This document shows positions 35,250 to 50,600 of a stretch of 64,000 bases of DNA, one piece after another. The notes under the pieces are model-generated. The model was given only the letters and a program-made list of their open reading frames with translations, was not told the origin of the DNA and ran no database searches. The stretch covers positions 7,915,073-7,979,072 of the forward strand of contig JAEMBT020000004.1 of assembly GCA_018873245.2 (NCBI GenBank), in the 5' to 3' direction. Origin of the DNA: Archegozetes longisetosus. Lineage: Eukaryota > Arthropoda > Arachnida > Sarcoptiformes > Trhypochthoniidae. Both the position numbers and the translations under genes were made by a program. Numbering within the stretch: position 1 is the first letter of the stretch; the number at the start of each line of letters is the position of its first letter.

Positions 35250-36054
35250 TCAATTAGATTTTCTTATGAAAAGCTTTTACCTTAAGGAAGCATCAAACTT
35301 GTTTTATAAGTGACTGAAAAAGCGACTAAAAATAGATTGATTTAGTTTTACCCATTATTTCGATCAATAGTGCACAGTATGCGTGCAATTGGTATTCGAT
35401 TTTGTCAACATCAATAAGGATTTACTGCATCGATCGAGTCTGCCTCGAATTTGTCACACTTAAGCTTCAATTTAGAGCTCATCTAGTATTTGATGTTTCG
35501 AAAAAATTGTCTGCCAAATAATCATAAAATTTAATATTTATTTGTTTTTATACAATTGATGAGTATTACCACCAAATGGATTGAGTGGCAGTGTCTGACA
35601 AATCCAACTTAAACAAATGTTTGAAAGTAAGCCAAAGCGATGGCAAATAAATTTATTTATTCAATGATAATAAGACTGAACAAAAACCAGATAAGGCATC
35701 AAATATTACACAAAACTAAAAACAATGATTTGAGCTTTTTATGTATATTGAATTAGTTCGAAAAACCAATATATGTCGCAACAATTTAATTACATTAATG
35801 AGCCATTAATACAATGCAAGTCATTTACAAATTAAATCATATTCGTGTCAATGACCGAAAGTGACCGAAAATCCACATCAAGTCATTTGCATTTGATTTA
35901 GTCTTTTAGCCGGCAAATCATTGACTAGTAGTGAGAACTGAATGAGTATAGAAAAACTTAAGACCGGCCAAACAATAAAACATTTCATTATTATATCTCA
36001 TTATCATATACTTCGTTATCATATATTTCACTATTAATTACACATATAATTAGT

Positions 36055-39000
36055 TCAATTAGAGTCTTGTTGATGATTACGAAGACAAGACAAGGCGTCT
36101 TTGACCGCGTGATAAATTATGTTTTTGATTTGTAGCTTGTCTTCGTGATTGGTGTGTGTATCGGATAATTGTCTAAATTCTTGCGTCAAATTGAAACAAT
36201 GAGACACATTCTCAGGTGACACGAAATCTCCGGCAACTTTGATGCAGCTGTGAAGGTTGCGCACCTGGTGAGGAGCTCCCGCAGGAATAAATATAGCATC
36301 ACCTAAACATTGAGAGACAGCATAACCTTCCACTCCGTATTCCCTTAACAGTCGATCACGAAGGGCTTCATCTAAATACCAGCTCTGGTCATGAATCGGG
36401 TCGTGATGAGGCTCTAATGTTTCTCCTTTTTCAATGGCAACTTTGTTAAGTAAATCTCGTATTTTGTCGGCATCCCTAGCATTATATATATGCCAAAGCG
36501 CTCCCACTTTCACACCTTTTTCACGAACTCTTTTTTTCATAAGTTCATCACAGCCTCCACTGTCAACGGCGTTGTAGATATCCTGCAGCCAGTCTTTATC
36601 ACTTTTACTATTTTCTTTAGGTATTCCAACGTATATCATTACATTGACAGCATCACTTATGTCGAGATGAAGGTTTGTAGTTCCTTTATCAGGATAAAGA
36701 GTAGATCCATAGGCGCTGTACATCTTTGGTCCCAAGTCTGGTCTGACGAAACAGTCTGGAAGACGACTCGCCAAATTAAGTACTCCGTTTCGATTCGTAT
36801 ATTGTGGAAGTGGAAGCGAATTCATCAAATCTTTGTATCGAGTCGGTAGTAGTTCGCTGAATTCTTCATCCGGCGGCCAATCCTTCAACTTCAACAACAT
36901 GTATTCTCCAATTTTATCCTTCATTCTGTTTTGTAAGCTTTCAAAACCGTCCCAAAATTTTCTCATTGGTTGTTTTGATAGAGTGTCGCCATTAAGGCAG
37001 TTAACCAAATCGTTCTTGACATCACCGAAGTCGCGGCTGAACGACTCAGGATGCCATAGATTTTGTGACAAATTCTTATGGTTGTCTTTCACGAGAACAG
37101 GCTGTAAAAGTTTACATATAATTTAATAATCAAATTATTACATTGATTATTTTGAATTTAATCCACACTCGTTCAAGTGAACTGTGGTTTCAAGTCTAAA
37201 ATACTTCTAACTCTTAGTAGAAATAATAGCAATTGTTACATCAATTTCTAAAACTCAATTTTCCTATTGAGTCAGTTCATGGAATAGTTTGATATTGAGT
37301 ATGACTGACGTAGCGTATTATCAACACTAAAATAGCGCAACAATAAATCCCTAACCACTTAAAGATAATGCTTTTAGTTGTTTAACGCAACATTTCTAAC
37401 GTTCAAGTTTTTCCACTTTCTCAGAAATCTTAGCCACTAATTCTATACGAATTTCTAAACTTGTAGCTAAGCCAAGATTAAAGTATAGTCAGACAACATG
37501 TGTTGCGAAACATAGAGAATATGAGATTTCAGATGCAATCATTTCAGAAAAACAAACCGTTTGATAAAAACAGCTTTAAGCTATTATCGTAAACTGATAT
37601 TTAAATGAGACTCAGATTCTGACTATGATTTATTGCTACTTTGAATAAGCTCAATATTTTTTATATAAACTATGAATAGAAATTTGAACGAACCTGTCCG
37701 CGAATCCATTGTTCTTGAAATATATTGATGTTTTGAGCATTTTTTGGGTCGTACAGTACAAGTAGTTTTCCATTACAAAACCAACTGTGAGGAATTTGAG
37801 GATAAAGCTTTTTAGTTTCATCTAATGTTCGACTAATTATCGGTAGCGGTTCTGCTTCTTTACGCAGTGGAACATAACGTTTCATATAATGCTGGAGTTC
37901 AGTTTGAGGCTCTTTCTTAACGCAATTCTCATCTTTACTCTCCAGATCAGATGCTTCGAGTTCTGGCAATTGGTTTCCTTTTTTATTTTGTATTGTTTGC
38001 GATTCACTAAGCGGTGAACCGTTTGATTTGCTATCTTTTGTACTTTTAGAAGTTGGACCCATCAATAATTCTCGTAGAGTCGAGTGCTTGTTGTCGTCGT
38101 CATCCTTACCGTCAGCGATAGGTTCGCTGTCTTTCTCAGATTTGATAACTTTCTTCTTAGTCTTGTGCTCATTTTCTTCTTTAATGATAGGAGATTTAGA
38201 AATGAGTTTTTCTGAAGTGAGGGCGACGTCAACAAAGAAGCTGAGAGGAGAATTACCACTTTCTGAACTATAGCCTGTAAGTGTGCTGTCGTCTTGTTTG
38301 ATAATAGCAACCGTTCCATTAATGGATTTCCAATTTTTATTACTGCTCTCATTCACACCATTTAATTGTTTATTTTCAATTTTGACAACACTAAGTACTT
38401 GTTTAGTGAAGCCGTTAGACTTTTTGTGTGCCATATCCTTAACATTAACATTAACACAGCTACAATTAGAGGCAATATTCCACTTAGTTCTTACACTGTG
38501 CAACATTCGTCCAACACTAGACAGCGCGGACGCGGCTATGATTTGAGTCACTTCTAATTTCGGTGGTTCGTGTTGTTGTCGATTGTTGCAGAGCAGCCAT
38601 TGGAAGCCATCTCTATCTTTAGCTGGACACATTTCTTCCTTAATAGAACCAACTTTTCTCGCTTTGTAGCAATCAATACACACAACAAAACCACACTTAT
38701 CACAAACCCAATGAATATTAAATAGAGTTGTTTCGCAAACGTCACACATTTCTCTAACGCCTTGAACTACTCTCTTCCAGGTTATGTTCTTATTAGATGA
38801 ACCCATGTGTAACAATTGTGCCTCTTTCTCTTGTTTCACTAAATCACAAAACTGGTCGCCCACGTGAGCGATCAGAAACTTAGCTGTTTCTACGTCCAGA
38901 TCACGAGGTGGTTCTTCACTCGGAAGCCATAGTTTTAAGTCTTCTTCAGACGCATCTTGTGGTTGCGAAAACCCTGCGATTGTCAGTATGTTACTCTTGA

Positions 39001-41612
39001 AGGCTAGTTTGCGGTAATCGTAAAAGCGGCAAAATATAGTCGGCTTTCGATTTCGTTGGGTTGGAGTCATTCGACATTCGCGACATTTGGGCAGTTTTGG
39101 CGCCACTTCAACACATGAACCCCCCTGAAGAAAATGTGCACCCGACTTCTTCAGTTCGGCCATTGCTGTTCGATCAGATTTGCCCTTTTGTAGCCTCTTT
39201 TTCAAAGAAGACGAGGAAGAGGAAGAATCTTTAGATGACTTTTCTTTTTCCTCATTTTTAACGCCTTAGGTTTGCGACCCCTTCTTGTCGTTGATCTGAC
39301 ATCGTTTGAATCTTTATCACTATCTTTAGTTTTGTCCTTTTTCTTTTCATTTTCTTTGCCAGTTTTGGCACTTTCGTCACTTTTTGATTATCACTCGCCT
39401 GATTTGTCCTCTGTTTTTTGCCACCTTTTTCTTTTGGTTGCGAGTGAATTCGTTTACGAGTTTTAGCTCCACGACTTTGAAATTTTCTTTTACCACCTTT
39501 CGAAGAAACACTAACTTCAGCCTCTGAAGCAGAGCTCGTTTCGTCATCGCCACTCAATTCTTCGTCTTTTCGTCTTTTCTATTGATTCCTCCGTTCACAA
39601 TAACTTCATTAGTTTTACTTTCTCCATCTTTGGTATTATTCACACTTGAATTTGTGTTGTCTGAACAACTTTTAGCTGGTGGCACATTTCCGCTATTTAC
39701 TGCAGGACTGGACGATGTGTTGCCAACAATGCTGATCTTGTCCTCGTCAAAATGTTTTTGAAGCCAAGCTTTCTTTAGTTTTGGATGAAATGAACTTGTG
39801 GTCGAGTTGCTTGATGAATTTGTGGAAGCAGTTGGTATCGAGCTATTCGCTTGCTTTGTACTACTTTTCACATTCGTCTCATCAACTGCCGATTTTTGAT
39901 TGACTTGACTGCTATTACTAGCATTCAAACCACGAGATGCAACGGATATTGCCTTTTGATGTTTAGATACAAAATCTTCTGAAGTGACACTCACTTCTGA
40001 TGAATTGTCTGTTGATTCAACAGATGAAACTATTGGCTTAATTGGCACGTCACGAGATACTTCAGATGCTTCGATAGTGGAACTTTGAGCTATTGTTGTG
40101 ATTGAATCGCTGGTGACTGATGCAACAGAACAAGTATTGGCAGTGTTTTCACTACTCTTCACGACTGGGGTGTGCGCCGGTGGCATTTCAACTACTCTTT
40201 GCTTCTTATTCAGAGGGTTACTAATATTTTCGACTGATTTTCTTTTGACATTTTGGCTTTCGAGGTTGTAAGGATTTGAACCAGAATGAGCTGCAGGAGG
40301 AGTAACGAGAGAAGAATGTGAGAGCGACGAGCTAACCGGAACCATTCCAGGAGGGGGTCCGTAAGGAGACTGTGGCACTGAACCAGCTGTTATGCGAGGA
40401 GAATGTGGTGAAGAGGGCGGCCTGTGAAATAGTGACATATTTCTATCTTGTGTTGGATTGTATTGTGAATGAGTTGGCATTTTTGTAACTCTGTTCAGTT
40501 CTGGATATGTAGTCGACGGTTCATTTGACACATTTTTCATAGCAGCCACATTTGGTGGATATTTCTGCTGATTTACCACAGTTGTCCGCGTCGGCGGTTC
40601 GGGGTAGTATGGAATACTGTTCGGACGGCATATAGGAATACCACTCACTATTCCGGGTCCTGGTCTTGTGAATAAATGTGACTGACTGTGAGATAAAGTG
40701 GTATTTGAAGTCTTAGACGATTGAGGCTTCGCTATTACTGACGGCATTGACGATTGATTTGTTGTTGACTGCGTTGTAGAAGAATATATAGGATTTGGAA
40801 CTAATCCCTGCTGTATTAAACTAAACGCTTGATAGCCTGTTGGCAGGTTTGCTGACGATCGTGATTGTAGGTTGGCGTTTGGAGACTGCCTCTGAATTTC
40901 TAGCTGTGGTTTGGTCATATCATTAAAAGATGGCTTCGATTTGGTATCGCTTTTAACGAGATTTTGTGGCTGGTCTTGTGGTGTCGAATGCGCTGCAGGT
41001 ATTTGACTCGGCAGTTGCATTGGTATTGAAGAACTGTTTAGATGTGGTGTTCCTGAACGGGAAGAATTCTGGTGAGCTGGGGGAGCACTTGTTGAGTAAT
41101 CGCATTTATTCATAGATCCAATTTGACTTCTATGATATGATGGACTAATTCTTTCCTGAACCATCATTTTAGGTGACTTTTGCTTTGGTGACAGAGACGG
41201 GGGCCTTCCAATCGGTGTACTGTTTCGACTGCTTGGAGTTAATGCTCGATCTATTTTTGGTGATTCCCTTTTGTCCATACTATGAGCTGCCGGTGGGACT
41301 TTCGATATTAGTGGTCCCATTGAGACACCAGAAGATATATTTAATCTATTATTTTCTTTGAGTTGAGCCGGAGTCATATAACTTATATTATGATTTGGTT
41401 GATAGCCATAAAGGCTAAAAGAGGGCTCAGTTTTGGCACGTGGTGTCATTTGATGTTTTGATGCATCCATGATTGGACTAGCATTGTGTTGATGTACAGA
41501 ATGTGATCCTTTACTCGATGAACCATTTAATACAGATGGCTGATAGTGTTGTCCCATTTCATTAGTTTTATGTGAACTCATATGACTTTGATGTGGATGA
41601 TGTGGTTGTGAA

Positions 41613-41649
<37 letters not shown>

Positions 41650-44600
41650 GCTGCTGTTGTTGATGCTGCTGCTGCTGCTGATGTAAGTAAGCCATCCATC
41701 TCTCTGGTGATGGTTCTTGATTTTGTTTTAATTCAGCCATAGAGTGATCTTTGGAAAGCCTTTCTCTATCATAATCACGTGAATTATAAGAAACACTTGA
41801 CTTAATTGATTGGTGTTGTTGTAAATGTGGAGCTTGTGGCTGAGGTAAGACATGGCTCTGGCGTGAAACGTTTGTTTGCGATTTAGTTAAAGGAAGGTTA
41901 GAGATAGGACTCCACCCAGATTTCTAAGAATAGATTTTAAACGAAATGTTATCATGCGAATTGATGTGATTCAACTGAACGAGTTATTACCTTTTGATGA
42001 GCTAATCGTAACGATTCTTCGAAATGCTGCTCAACAGCTTCTCTTTGCTTTCTTTCTTTTGCTTTTTCTTCTCTTTCTAATAGCTGCTGCCGCGTTCGTT
42101 CGCGTTCTTTATCAATAAATTCTTTGCTTTCTTTCTCAACTTTAATCTGTTTTTCCTTTTCTTCGCGCCTTTCCCTGAAATATTTGACCAGTTATTACAT
42201 TCAGATTTACTAAACAAATCACTTGTGGTACGACTAACCTTTCAATTCTAATTCCTTGTTGTTTATCACTTTCGTGAAGAATTTGTGCCCGCATTTGTTC
42301 GTTATACACACTCCACGAAGCACTAGAAGGCATTCCAGGTAAATGGGAATAATTTTTTTGCTGCCAGAGCACATCGATTGGAGGTGCGCTATAACCAGAC
42401 ACAATTGGATGCGATTGTATTAACTGGCGATAGATTTGTGGGTCCACAGGGTTCGAATGCGGATGTGATCCAGCACTTAACATATGCGATTGTGGTGGAG
42501 GATGAGAATGGATTGCCGGCGATGTCAACTTATATTGAGACATTGGAGAAGCAGATGAAGGCGGAAGAATGGATGGTTGGCATGTTCTGACTTGTGGTGT
42601 TGGCGGCAATCGTGCGAATTCTGGCGCATTGGTCATAGAAGAGGCTGTAGTGGAAGTAACGGAATGCATTAGACCGTGTGGTAGGTGTTGTAGCGATTCT
42701 ATGTGTCGAATTGTTTGTTTGTTCGCTAAATTCGGATCTCTATAAACAGTCACTGATTCGTGTCGGTCTAACGCTAAAGAAAGATTACTTGGTTTTGAGT
42801 CATTCAACTCTACCGCAGTCTTATTACTACTACTAGATTCGACTTTTGCACTTGAAATCGAACTCAATTTCAAACTGTCCGATATCGAAGTATTGTTTTC
42901 TTCGACTTTGTTTTCACTTGTAACAACATTTTGAGGCAAACATATTGATTCTGATTTATCATTTGGTCGCGATGTGCTTAATTGTTCGTCTAGAGAGCAC
43001 ATTGTCGGCACCATTTGAGATGCATTACAATTCACTTGAACAACACTTATATCCTTTTGTTCAATCGCTAATTGATCCGATTTCGTTGATTCGCAACCAA
43101 CTGGTTCGACCTTTCCTAATGGATCAGAACTGACAGCAATACTGTTTGTCGTAGATTGGGTCGAACAAGTATTAGATTTTACACTTGATATCACAGTACA
43201 AGTGGATGTGAAAGCACTGGTTGAAACTTGCACTAAATCAGTGGCAGATTTGCAATCAAAAACTTTATTGTCATCAAAATTGTCATTATTTTTATCATTT
43301 AATTGATCGCTAGAACATTTGGATTCTGAGTCTTTCGCTTTATTCACATCACTCAGACTTTCGTCTAGATCAACGTCTGGACTACAACTGTTGGCATCAC
43401 TTCCACGAACACTATCAGGAGTTGGTGGCGGTTCAGGTCCGATATCGTCTTCAGAAGCGTCGGCCACATCACTTTCCGATGATTGCGAACATTTCTTACG
43501 ATTTGTTTTAGCACGATTCCTTCTTTTATGCTGACGTAAAGTGTTTTGCGATTCTTCTATTTCCGTATCACTACTACTATTAAAGGAATCTTTCAAATTT
43601 TCAACATTTGTCTCACTGTTTCTTGAAATGTGATGACGATATGAGTTTCGGATTTTAGTATTATTACTGCTTGTTTCTCTCTTAGAATCCGATTTATATT
43701 TTTGTTGGTTTGATGACCTCTTATTTTTATTAGAATGTAATAGTTGTTGATCTGTAGCAGAACTGCTTAGCGTTTCCTTAGTTTCTTTATTAGTGCTTTT
43801 TCGTTGACTGGTCTCAGAAAGGCTTTCAGTTATATTTGCAGTATTCTTGTTAGAAAAAGTGATTACTCGACCTATCATAAAATTCATATAAATTATAAAT
43901 AAGCCTTAATTTGTTTCTTATCAAAGCTTTTTCAGCACATTCATACTTTATGATAACATTATAAATACAAATAATTGATCTCAATTTGATTATAGCTATA
44001 CTTGTTTACACCCACTGATCTCTAGCTATCATTTCTATAGAATGCAAATAAACTATTCTTCAAGCAGACGAACTTTCATGACCTTATTTTCTGTTAAGAT
44101 CTAGTCATGTTGCAACACTCAAAAACACATATATAGACAAGTGATTTAGAGGAGTCTGTCTTAGCCTTAAGCAGTTTTCCTGAACGGTCCAAAATGGAGT
44201 CTAAATAATAGTGGTTTTGCTCAGTCCTCTATACTATTGAACCAAATTGTGAACATTTTCTAGTTTTGTACATCTTACAAACGCAATCAATATTCAATTA
44301 TTTTTCTTTTATCAACATCGGTACAACTTGAATAAGTTTTCTAAATTGGAATATTAAAATCACGAAATAAATCGATTTGCGCTGTGTTCCAGCTAAAAAT
44401 ATGCTTTCAAATTATTCCGCCTCTACTCTGAGTTATTGTTCATATTTAACTTAGGGGTTGAAAAACAAAGATTCATTAAAGGGTGGATATGTTGAATATA
44501 TTTTGGCAACAATCAGAATCAGTTACAAAAAGATGCACTAAAAAAAAGAAAAACTAGTGGTAAGAGATGCCCTGACAGAAGTGCAAGTTGGTTAAGTTTA

Positions 44601-47600
44601 AGCTAAACAAAAAATAATATTAACAAGTTTTAATCTAGACGTTCCACAAGTTCACCAATAATTACCAGAGAGGTACAGGCACTCTTTCGCCTACATTACA
44701 TTAAAAATAGTGTTATCAAACCATAAATATAAACTATCTCAACTTAATTTACCATTAAAGGCAAGTCATTTTCGGAAATGCCAGTAATTGGTCGCAGAAA
44801 CGAGTAAGGAGTAAACTGATCCCTCAAATTATGACAGACATAATGCAAAAATGAGTCTTAAGTAAATTATGAGACAAAACTGCCCCTGCATTTTTGAACG
44901 GCTAGCCTTTAACAAATTCCGCACCAACTTCTTTTTTCAGGGCTCACATTACTATCGGGTGTCAAATATAACTAAAGTTGAAAATTTTTGCATCAACAAT
45001 AAGCAGATGCAAAACATGTGTTTTTCTAGCATTAGTGTATAAATTAGTTTAATTTTGTCTTTAAACAATGCACATAATTTTGCGTTCATCAAATCATTCA
45101 GCTATGAATACAGCATAGTTAAAAAAAATAGGCGGATATGTTGTAAGATTACAAAAGGAAATGATTAAAGTTTATAATTTGATTATATGATTATATCTTT
45201 TTTTATATAGCACTCATTATTGAAATGCTATGTGAGATAAGATATAAATATATTTGAACAAATTGGCACATGTTTTCTCTCTAACTAAGTTCAAAACAAA
45301 CTATTTTTCACAACTAATTCCTCTAACGTTCTTCTAATTATCGTTCTCTAAACTCTTATCTACAATGAAAATATTCCTATATTTTCCGAAAATTTATTTA
45401 CTGCTCTGTATTCTTGACTTCTCGACAATCAATGAAGAATTTTTGTTTGTAAGACTGAAGACTGAAGCTATTGAGATTAAAGGAAAAGATAAGCTTTTCA
45501 TTGAACAATTTATAAAGAAAAATAAGTATATCTCAATGCAACTCTATTATTAATCATTAATGAGTTCTCGATTATTAACACAAAAAATAGTAATTATATC
45601 GAATTGAGTCAATTTACGAAATAATCTAGTAGTTATCAGCAACAAATAAAGAAATGATTCGCATTAAACTCAAAAGCCTATAATCCTTGAGTTCAAGTGT
45701 GTCTGTTTATGATAGCAATATTTTTGCTAAACAAATTCTTAAGATTGAGCTAAGTATTTCGGAAATAAAAATGAAACAAAGTCAAAACTTTAGATCCAAC
45801 TAACAGAAACAAGTCCAAACAATTTTCAATTGACAAACAAGAGTCAGATTGAATCAAATTATATTAAAAGTGAAATTATTGTGTCGGTCAGATTGACAGG
45901 AATCGAGAAAAAATAAAATAAGTGTCAAATAATTGTCTGCAATAGTGAACAAATATGCAATAAATTGGGGAAGATATAAAGCATGTCCTAAATTAAGGGT
46001 CTGGTAGAGAAAAGAAGTGGAATTTGGTTGAAAATGAAGTGAATTGGTATTTGGTTGGTGTAAGTGAACATAACATAAATGAATGAAAGAGTGCAGTAAC
46101 TGATGTGAAGTGAAGCGTTGTTTGAAGCATTAACAACTCAGTGACCTTGGATTCTATTCAAAAGCATTCCGAGCTAAACATTACTACCGTTTTATTACGA
46201 TAATCAAAGCTCTTCTAACTACCAAATACTTTAGACCAAAATAATTGACAACAATTTAGAGTTGAGTTCATAAATCAGATACAGATTATTGTATATTAAG
46301 CAAACAAAGGTTGAGTTGAGAAAGAAATACGTCACTGATTAGCTCGCCTGACAAATAGACAACAATTGAATTTGCTCAACAAAAACAATTAACTTATCCA
46401 ACTATAAGCCATAAACTTATCCGACTATTTCTATAACATTTTGATTACGAACAATTCAATTAACCATATCTTTGCATTTCATGAGTGAGTCATATCTAAC
46501 ATGATTCATCTTTTTAATAATCAATATTAATGTTTCTGAAGATTGGGTTAAAAAAAGTTACTGATAACAGACATTAATTAAGTTATTTTGGGCAATTCTA
46601 AGTATTCTAGGAAAATTACAACTTTTAAATATAGCAAACTATTTGTTTATCTAATACGAACCGTATTTTTAAACAATAATAACTATTTATAATTGTAAGT
46701 AAGATTAATTACTAAGTTCTGAGCTGACAAACAATAGCCTAGAGTACCAAAAATGTTAATCAACTCACTTTTGAAGATCAAAAGTAATTGAAAACTTACC
46801 TCAATGTGTTAGACAAAAAACAAAGCAACCAATCATTCAACAGACAAATGTTGATTCAATTTTCATAAAAATCCAAATCAATTTGAAAAACAAATCACAA
46901 ATAGCACAATAATCGCATTGGCAATCAAATAAATAATAACCGCTTGGATGATGTGCACAATGAACGGCAGAGAAAGGCAATAAATAATAAGTTATAAAGA
47001 AATAGTAACAAAGAATGTGTGGACATATCAGTTAGTATGAACGACACGACCCATGAAGAGGTAACTAAGAGCACAGTGCTGCACTTTATTAATAAACTGC
47101 ATTAAAAGGCAGTCATATCGACATGAACAGAGAGATAAGATTTTAATATTAATACCAATACACTTGATATGAAGTAAAAGTACACGACAGAGTTGTATTA
47201 CTAGACAAATGAATTTTCATATTGGTCACAAGCAATCCAAGCTATATTTACTTGTAACACAAATCATATTTATAAATTGAAAACTGAAACAAAAACAAAA
47301 CCCTAAAGTTGAACAATAGGGTAGCTAATTTCAAGATGGGAGCATTTTTTGAGCTGAAAAAGAGCACTATTACAAAGAAGGAACTGGTAATAGTAATACT
47401 AAGACTAAATTGAGTGACGAAGTCCTTGGACAGACTAATCTACGCTAGGTTTGATTCCCCTCAACTCAACTCATAGACAAAACCGCCTCTAGTGATAGGC
47501 AACAGCCTACGAACTACGAACTTGTAGAGTGAAAATGTGCACAAAGAAATCAGATGATCCATTGGTTAGACTGTGGAGTGCATAGATTTGGAATATTTCA

Positions 47601-50600
47601 ACTTAACTTAAACAACACAACAGATCTGAAACATGAACATCGAAGTGAAGCTAAGAAGAGAGGCTAGAAAAGCAAGAGAACAAGACTGTAAGACAAGACT
47701 GTTGGGCAAATTTTTAAAAGCAGACCAAAGTAATACGTTGCCCCGGGCGTGGTATCACTCCTGGTTCTAGTGTTGCTTCAGTCCTTCACTGCAAATAGTA
47801 ATCCTACTAAACACTGCTATTCAATTCTCCATTCCAAATACATTTATTATAATCTCTTCTAGGCTTTGGCTTTTGCGCATTTTTATTCACTAATTAGTTA
47901 CATGAAATGCAATCACTAATTCCTTATTCCACTATTTTGCCAACCAATTAATTGTGTGACAAATTTGACCAATTACTCACAAATTTGAATAAATCACTGC
48001 AAACTTTTCAACCAAAGCATTTGCTTTGCAAACAAAACAAATAAACTATTTATTTTCACTTACATTTGAGAAAATGTTGTGATAAAAGTTAATCAATTAT
48101 GCATCACAACCACTGATTAGACATAGGTAGAGACAGAGACAAATATTTATTACATGAGAAAGCACTGAAGCTCTTTATATTTAAAAGAGAGAGACAGAGA
48201 CCGAGTCAGAGAATGGCAAGTTTAGAGTGAATTACTTAAAAAATCATCAATGTCACAACCGGTTGTCTGCTTAAACCTGTTGCACAACAACACTGAACAG
48301 AGCACCAATAACTTAATTGTATGCAATACCTGACTGAACCTAAGAAGCAGAACCAGCAGTCAGTGCTGCCAAACAAGTACTGATCTCTACTAACAAAGTG
48401 AAATGTTCAAAGTACTTTGATCTTTGCAAATGCAATTTAGTTGCATTTGATGGCTCTCCTTTCAAGGACATACACGAGCACACAATAATAACTTACTATA
48501 TGTTGGATTGTATAAAAAGTAGTTTTACCCACTAATCATTGCATAATTAAAACATTAGGTGCAATAATGCCATAACGTTATTAATTAAACGTTACAACTT
48601 ACAAACTTGAACACGACTTAACAATACAGTTATGTTATCTTATATTACTTTGATGTCTACCAATCAAACATTCACACAACAGGTTCGTATTTACGACCCT
48701 AACTCATCATATCAGCAAATATTAAAGATAAATCATTTGAAGGCAAGGGAAGAGGTGCACGACTTCTAATTGCGAGACAACTCTATCTCCAGAATAATAT
48801 AATTTACCCAATTTAACAAAAATGTTAAATTGACTGCTTCTCAGGAGCTTTACTTTGAATGGCAATGAGCTAAGGCAACACTTTATCGAACATTAGTGAG
48901 CGAATCACGTACGACTGCATTCAATTGATTTTTACTAAGAAATGCTAGCATTCACACTTCTCTCCAAATAAGCCATAATGCCATTTAGTATGTCATATTT
49001 TTCGTTTCATCACCTAATATCACATGAGAGATTCAATGTGACTGTGAGTTAGTGACCGAAACTGATCAATCATTACTGTTTTTATAAGCAACAAAACACA
49101 ATAAATATTTGTTTGTTATTGAAGGTGAAACTGCCGAAAGTTTAAGCGCACAACAAACGCGCAACGTGTAGGAAGAATCACACTTCATAAGCAATCGATG
49201 TCTTTAGACACTAATTTAGGGCAATCTTAAGAGAGCGGAAGAGAAGCTGTAGTTTTATTTAAGATAAGTAGGCATTAAATATGAATGCATTAAAGAGACA
49301 TTGGAGTTGAAAATGCCGTCGCATTAAAGTATAAAAATAAATTTGTCAAGTCAGACAATAAAAATGGATTCAGGTTAGAAATAAAGTAGCAATTTTATGG
49401 TAAATAAATCGATACTAAGTCGCTTTACTATTTGAGGCATACTTGCAAACCTGTAATTAAAAGGTCATGTCTGTGCATCAGTTATGATAAACCCTTATGC
49501 AAACCATAATTTACTGATAAGATAACAGCAGCTCTTTCTATAGGGACTAAACACATGAATGCATACCAATTTCTTCGAATAGTATCATTTTACGGAATCG
49601 CTACTTTGCTCAACTAAATATATTTCAACTTTGCAAATTTAATCTTCGTCCCTCTTCAACTATTTCTAAGACTAGATTAAACTGAAATAAATGTGGGTTT
49701 CCGTCAGCAACGAGTCGAGTCAAAGGTGTTTAGAAGGATAGCTCGAGTCATTTGAAAGTCACAAATATGATTACAATTTGATAAAACAATGAAAGAAATG
49801 AGCACTAAAACAAGTGACTACTTTAAAAATGTTCTTAGATATTTGTGCTGGATTACAAGGACAAACTGGTGTTTATTTAAAAATGATTTCTCCAGTAAAT
49901 TGCTATCAGAATGAATGTGCACTAAAGCGATATGTATTAACTTAGGAAAAGCCTTTAAACTGGCGTTCACGCAAAATGGGCTTTTATAATGAACGAGTAG
50001 AATTGAGGTCATGTTAACACCGCAGACAATCGTTACTTTCCTCCAGTTTTTATTCCACTTGTCAAACTATTTTCTCTCTTTAAGCTCGAAAACACTCTTT
50101 AATTGTGATAATTGCAAGTAAAACAATATTTAAGCAAAAAATTAGAGTAATCTTTGATTTATTCGAGCAACTCGAGCCAATCATATTTGAGGAATAATTA
50201 AGACAAGTTAACAGAACAAACAACCGTCGCTGTTGTGGCGACAACTTTGTTTTGTGCCAATCGGGTAAATGTATCACAATTATTGATACAACAACAGTAG
50301 TGAGTCCTAAGCATCGATCGCAAGCAAATAACTAAGAATTATAACGAAAAACAGGCTAAATGCAAACATATTTTACCAAATAAGGTCAAAGTAAACTTGT
50401 TTATGCAATCGACTCAATGTCATTATTAAAATCTGATGCACAATATCGCTAAAAAAAAGGTCAAACCTGAAGCAATTCCGCAATTGTTATGATAATTAAT
50501 TATTAAGTTTGAAACTTTCAAATTATCGTAAGAGATGCTTGTTATGGAAATCAAGTGATAACTACGTTATCCGCTAAAATAATTAGTGAAAAATGTATCA

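Larger units (their letters stand above)
31194..36054. other. 4.9 kb gene-poor intergenic region
   Basis: No supportable gene. It holds dispersed repeat copy B (31490-31720), a protein-like fragment with stops (33880-34045), a palindrome (35221-35249), and otherwise AT-rich unique-looking sequence. The left end must carry the HSDL1-like promoter, and the right end the KDM3 3' UTR. Confidence 0.5.

Noticed and set aside
42378..42590. Open frame on the plus strand across the KDM3 exon
   Set aside because: The minus strand here has KDM3 coding continuity; the plus frame is its shadow.
45365..45553. 62-codon open stretch with a hydrophobic start in a KDM3 intron
   Set aside because: Looks like a signal peptide, but there are no cysteines, no relative and no nearby exons; chance is likelier.
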